From Candidatus Thermokryptus sp. (GTDB taxonomy: Bacteria; Bacteroidota; Ignavibacteria; Kryptoniales; Kryptoniaceae), in NCBI GenBank assembly GCA_028276305.1, contig JAPYWO010000049.1, positions 1 to 7,363 of the forward strand: a DNA stretch of 7,363 nucleotides, read 5' to 3'. Shown piece by piece: positions 6,120 to 7,363 of this stretch. Positions within the stretch are counted from its first letter, which is position 1. Each line of letters starts with the position of its first letter. Position numbers and translations under genes: made by a program. The notes beneath the pieces are model-generated. The model was not told the DNA's origin. It did not search any database and worked only from the letters and a program-made list of their open reading frames with translations.

Positions 6120-6523
6120 GGGATGAAAATAAGAGAGAAAATATAAGGGTTGAAATTGAAAGGGCACAAAATGCAATTGACTCAGCTGATTTGCTTTTCA
6201 AGAATGGTTATTACAATGATACGGTTTCAAGGTTGTATTATTTTGCTTTATATCATGTCAGGGCTTTATTATTCAGTAAAGGGTTTGAGCCGAAGACGCA
6301 TGAGGGTGCGTTGAAGTTGATGAGTTTACATTTTGTTAAGACAGGGGAACTTGAACCGAGATATTTACATATTTTTTCACGTCTTATGAAATATAGGGGT
6401 GAAGCGGATTATAATCCATCGTATGTTTTTACATCTGAAGATTATGAGGAGTTTAGAAGGGATGCTGTAAGTTTGGCTGAAAAGATAAAGAATTTTTTGA
6501 AGGAGAAGGGATATTTAGAGTAG
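6116..6523 (+). CDS. HEPN-domain protein (COG1895/UPF0332-type), toxin candidate of the MNT/HEPN pair
   Basis: The protein has 135 residues, nearly all helical. It carries the pattern of this HEPN family: SRLYYFALYHVRALLFSKGF (38-57), KTHEGALKLMSLHFVKTGEL (60-79) and RGEADYNPSY (94-103). HEPN proteins next to MNT genes commonly act as RNA-targeting toxins or as partners of the nucleotidyltransferase. The classical Rx4-6H ribonuclease motif is not present: after Arg94 the expected histidine position is occupied by Tyr99-Asn100. It may therefore use different chemistry or be catalytically inactive. The TTG start overlaps the MNT stop as TTGA, with a strong SD, so the two products are made in coupled fashion. 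Start and family are well supported; toxicity is inferred from gene pairing. Confidence 0.87.
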   Translation: MRDENKRENIRVEIERAQNAIDSADLLFKNGYYNDTVSRLYYFALYHVRALLFSKGFEPKTHEGALKLMSLHFVKTGELEPRYLHIFSRLMKYRGEADYNPSYVFTSEDYEEFRRDAVSLAEKIKNFLKEKGYLE

Positions 6524-6565
6524 TTTTTGATGAAAAAAGTAAAGAAAAAGTGGAGATGGAAATTT

Positions 6566-6618
6566 TTCAAGAACTTCCTCACCATTGACGGGGGAGGATT
6601 GAGGTGGTGGTGAAAAAA
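6566..6618 (+). repeat. Dispersed palindromic repeat, copy B
   Basis: This 53-base unit begins TTCAAGAACTTCCTCACC and ends GGTGGTGGTGAAAAAA. It is the direct-orientation partner of copy A (6 mismatches and a 2-base gap). Its stem TCCTCaCC/GGgGAGGA has one mismatch. It is single; no inverted partner is seen in the purine-rich stretch 6524-6565. It lies between the HEPN stop and the Wzi-family gene. Confidence 0.8.
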
Positions 6619-6650
6619 TTAAAAGAGAGGTGAAAGAAAGTAAAATCATT

Positions 6651-7363
6651 ATGTTTAAAAAATTTTTCATTTTTCTGATTTTTATCCTTGATTTCGTCTT
6701 CGCCCAGTTTCAAGAGACGATGCCAACGGATTACTGGGTTTATAAAATAATTGAAGAACTTAAACTCAGAGGTTATTTCAGAGGACTACCACAGGGATAT
6801 AAACCGTACTCAAGGATTGAGGTTGCAAGACAAATTTTAGAGGCAAAACCATTGAATGATTTTGACGAAAAACTTCTCAAGATCCTTGAGGATGAATTTC
6901 AAGATGAGATAAATTTTTTAAATTCAAATTCAAAGAACGATTTTTCATTCAAAGCTGGCGTGATGCTTTCGGAGTATGCGGTAAGGGATAATTTTTCAAG
7001 CAGGACCTTCAGGTTTAGGGGGAGGTCTAAATTTGCGTTTTATTTCGGGGATAAATTCACGCTTTACAACAATTCACTTGCGGATCAAAACCTGCTTGAT
7101 GATACGACATACACGGGTAATAGATTTCGCGGTTTTTTCTCCGGTTATACTGAACAGGGGTATTTGAGGTTAAATTTTGAGCCATTTTCAATTAAACTCG
7201 GTCGTGATTATATCAAGTGGGGATATGGTCGTGGTGGAAACCTTTTGATCTCCGACTATGCAATCCCATACGATGTTCTTCAAATTGACCTTTTCTCAAA
7301 AAAGTTTAAATATAGCTTTTTCATCTCTCAACTTGAAAATAGAAGTTATTCACCGGATAGCGG
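6651..7363 (+). CDS. Capsule-assembly Wzi-family outer-membrane protein (3' partial)
   Basis: The frame is open from the ATG at 6651 to the window edge, giving 237 complete codons. A Sec signal peptide is clear: MFKK, hydrophobic 5-16, likely cleavage after VFA18. Residues 26-66 (PTDYWVYKIIEELKLRGYF, then YKPYSRIEVAR) look like an SLH-type helical module. From about 98 onward the sequence alternates in the manner of outer-membrane beta strands. The segment GRDYIKWGYGRGGNLLISDY (184-203) matches the conserved core of the Wzi/capsule assembly family. Wzi proteins sit in the outer membrane and hold capsular polysaccharide at the surface, which suits the sugar-biosynthesis genes upstream. A GTG at 6630 is in frame behind GAGAGG and is an alternative start, but it would put seven residues (MKESKII) before a signal peptide that is already complete. 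Family members usually run to 450-600 residues, so at least half is missing. Confidence 0.85.
   Translation, partial: MFKKFFIFLIFILDFVFAQFQETMPTDYWVYKIIEELKLRGYFRGLPQGYKPYSRIEVARQILEAKPLNDFDEKLLKILEDEFQDEINFLNSNSKNDFSFKAGVMLSEYAVRDNFSSRTFRFRGRSKFAFYFGDKFTLYNNSLADQNLLDDTTYTGNRFRGFFSGYTEQGYLRLNFEPFSIKLGRDYIKWGYGRGGNLLISDYAIPYDVLQIDLFSKKFKYSFFISQLENRSYSPDS

Noticed and set aside
5822..6169. 115-codon open frame on the - strand across the MNT gene
   Set aside because: It is antisense to a well-supported MNT gene. Its Ser/Ile/Leu-rich composition is the mirror of the coding strand, and no family motif is visible.
5574..6618. Repeats as part of a CRISPR array or insertion-sequence ends
   Set aside because: Only two and a half diverged copies exist, with no regular spacers. 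No transposase lies between them, and no target-site duplication was seen.

Overview
The window is about 7.4 kb of AT-rich DNA with every supported gene on the + strand. Genes are tightly packed, and lysine-, glutamate- and isoleucine-rich proteins use mostly AGA/AGG for arginine. Outer-membrane and lipoprotein genes point to a diderm. The Wzi-type protein and the beta-helix lipoprotein resemble genes common in the Bacteroidota/FCB assemblage (Ignavibacteria- or Kryptonia-like lineages). That placement is inferred from protein style, not from a marker gene. Several genes have clear Shine-Dalgarno (SD) sequences, which argues against a core Bacteroidia genome.

Region 1 (1-4078) is a surface-polysaccharide operon. 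It holds a PLP-dependent sugar aminotransferase (5' end outside the window), a membrane sugar-1-phosphate transferase that loads the first sugar onto the lipid carrier, a Gfo/Idh/MocA sugar dehydrogenase and a left-handed beta-helix N-acetyltransferase. The dehydrogenase, aminotransferase and acetyltransferase match the three steps that turn a nucleotide sugar into its 3-acetamido-3-deoxy form (WbpB/WbpE/WbpD or WlbA/WlbC/WlbB logic; GnnA/GnnB is the two-step variant). No glycosyltransferase, Wzx or Wzy lies here, so the rest of the locus is probably upstream.

Region 2 (about 4047-5521) encodes a predicted lipoprotein: a short carboxypeptidase-regulatory-like beta-sandwich followed by a right-handed beta-helix. 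Its 5' end is unusual. It has non-ATG starts, and a short overlapping ORF with a better SD ends at a T7 run, exactly on a TTGA start/stop junction.

Region 3 (5522-6650) holds a two-gene MNT nucleotidyltransferase/HEPN module, a toxin-antitoxin-type pair coupled through a TTGA overlap. A GC-rich palindromic intergenic repeat lies on each side of the pair. The upstream side carries an inverted doublet that looks like a REPIN/BIME element. The downstream side carries a single copy in the same orientation as the second half of the doublet.

Region 4 (6651 to the end) is the first 237 codons of an exported capsule-assembly Wzi-family beta-barrel protein with an SLH-like N-terminal segment. It is functionally in keeping with Region 1. 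The MNT/HEPN cassette and its repeats therefore look like an insertion between two parts of a cell-surface polysaccharide locus. I see no tRNA, rRNA, CRISPR array, riboswitch or convincing intrinsic terminator.
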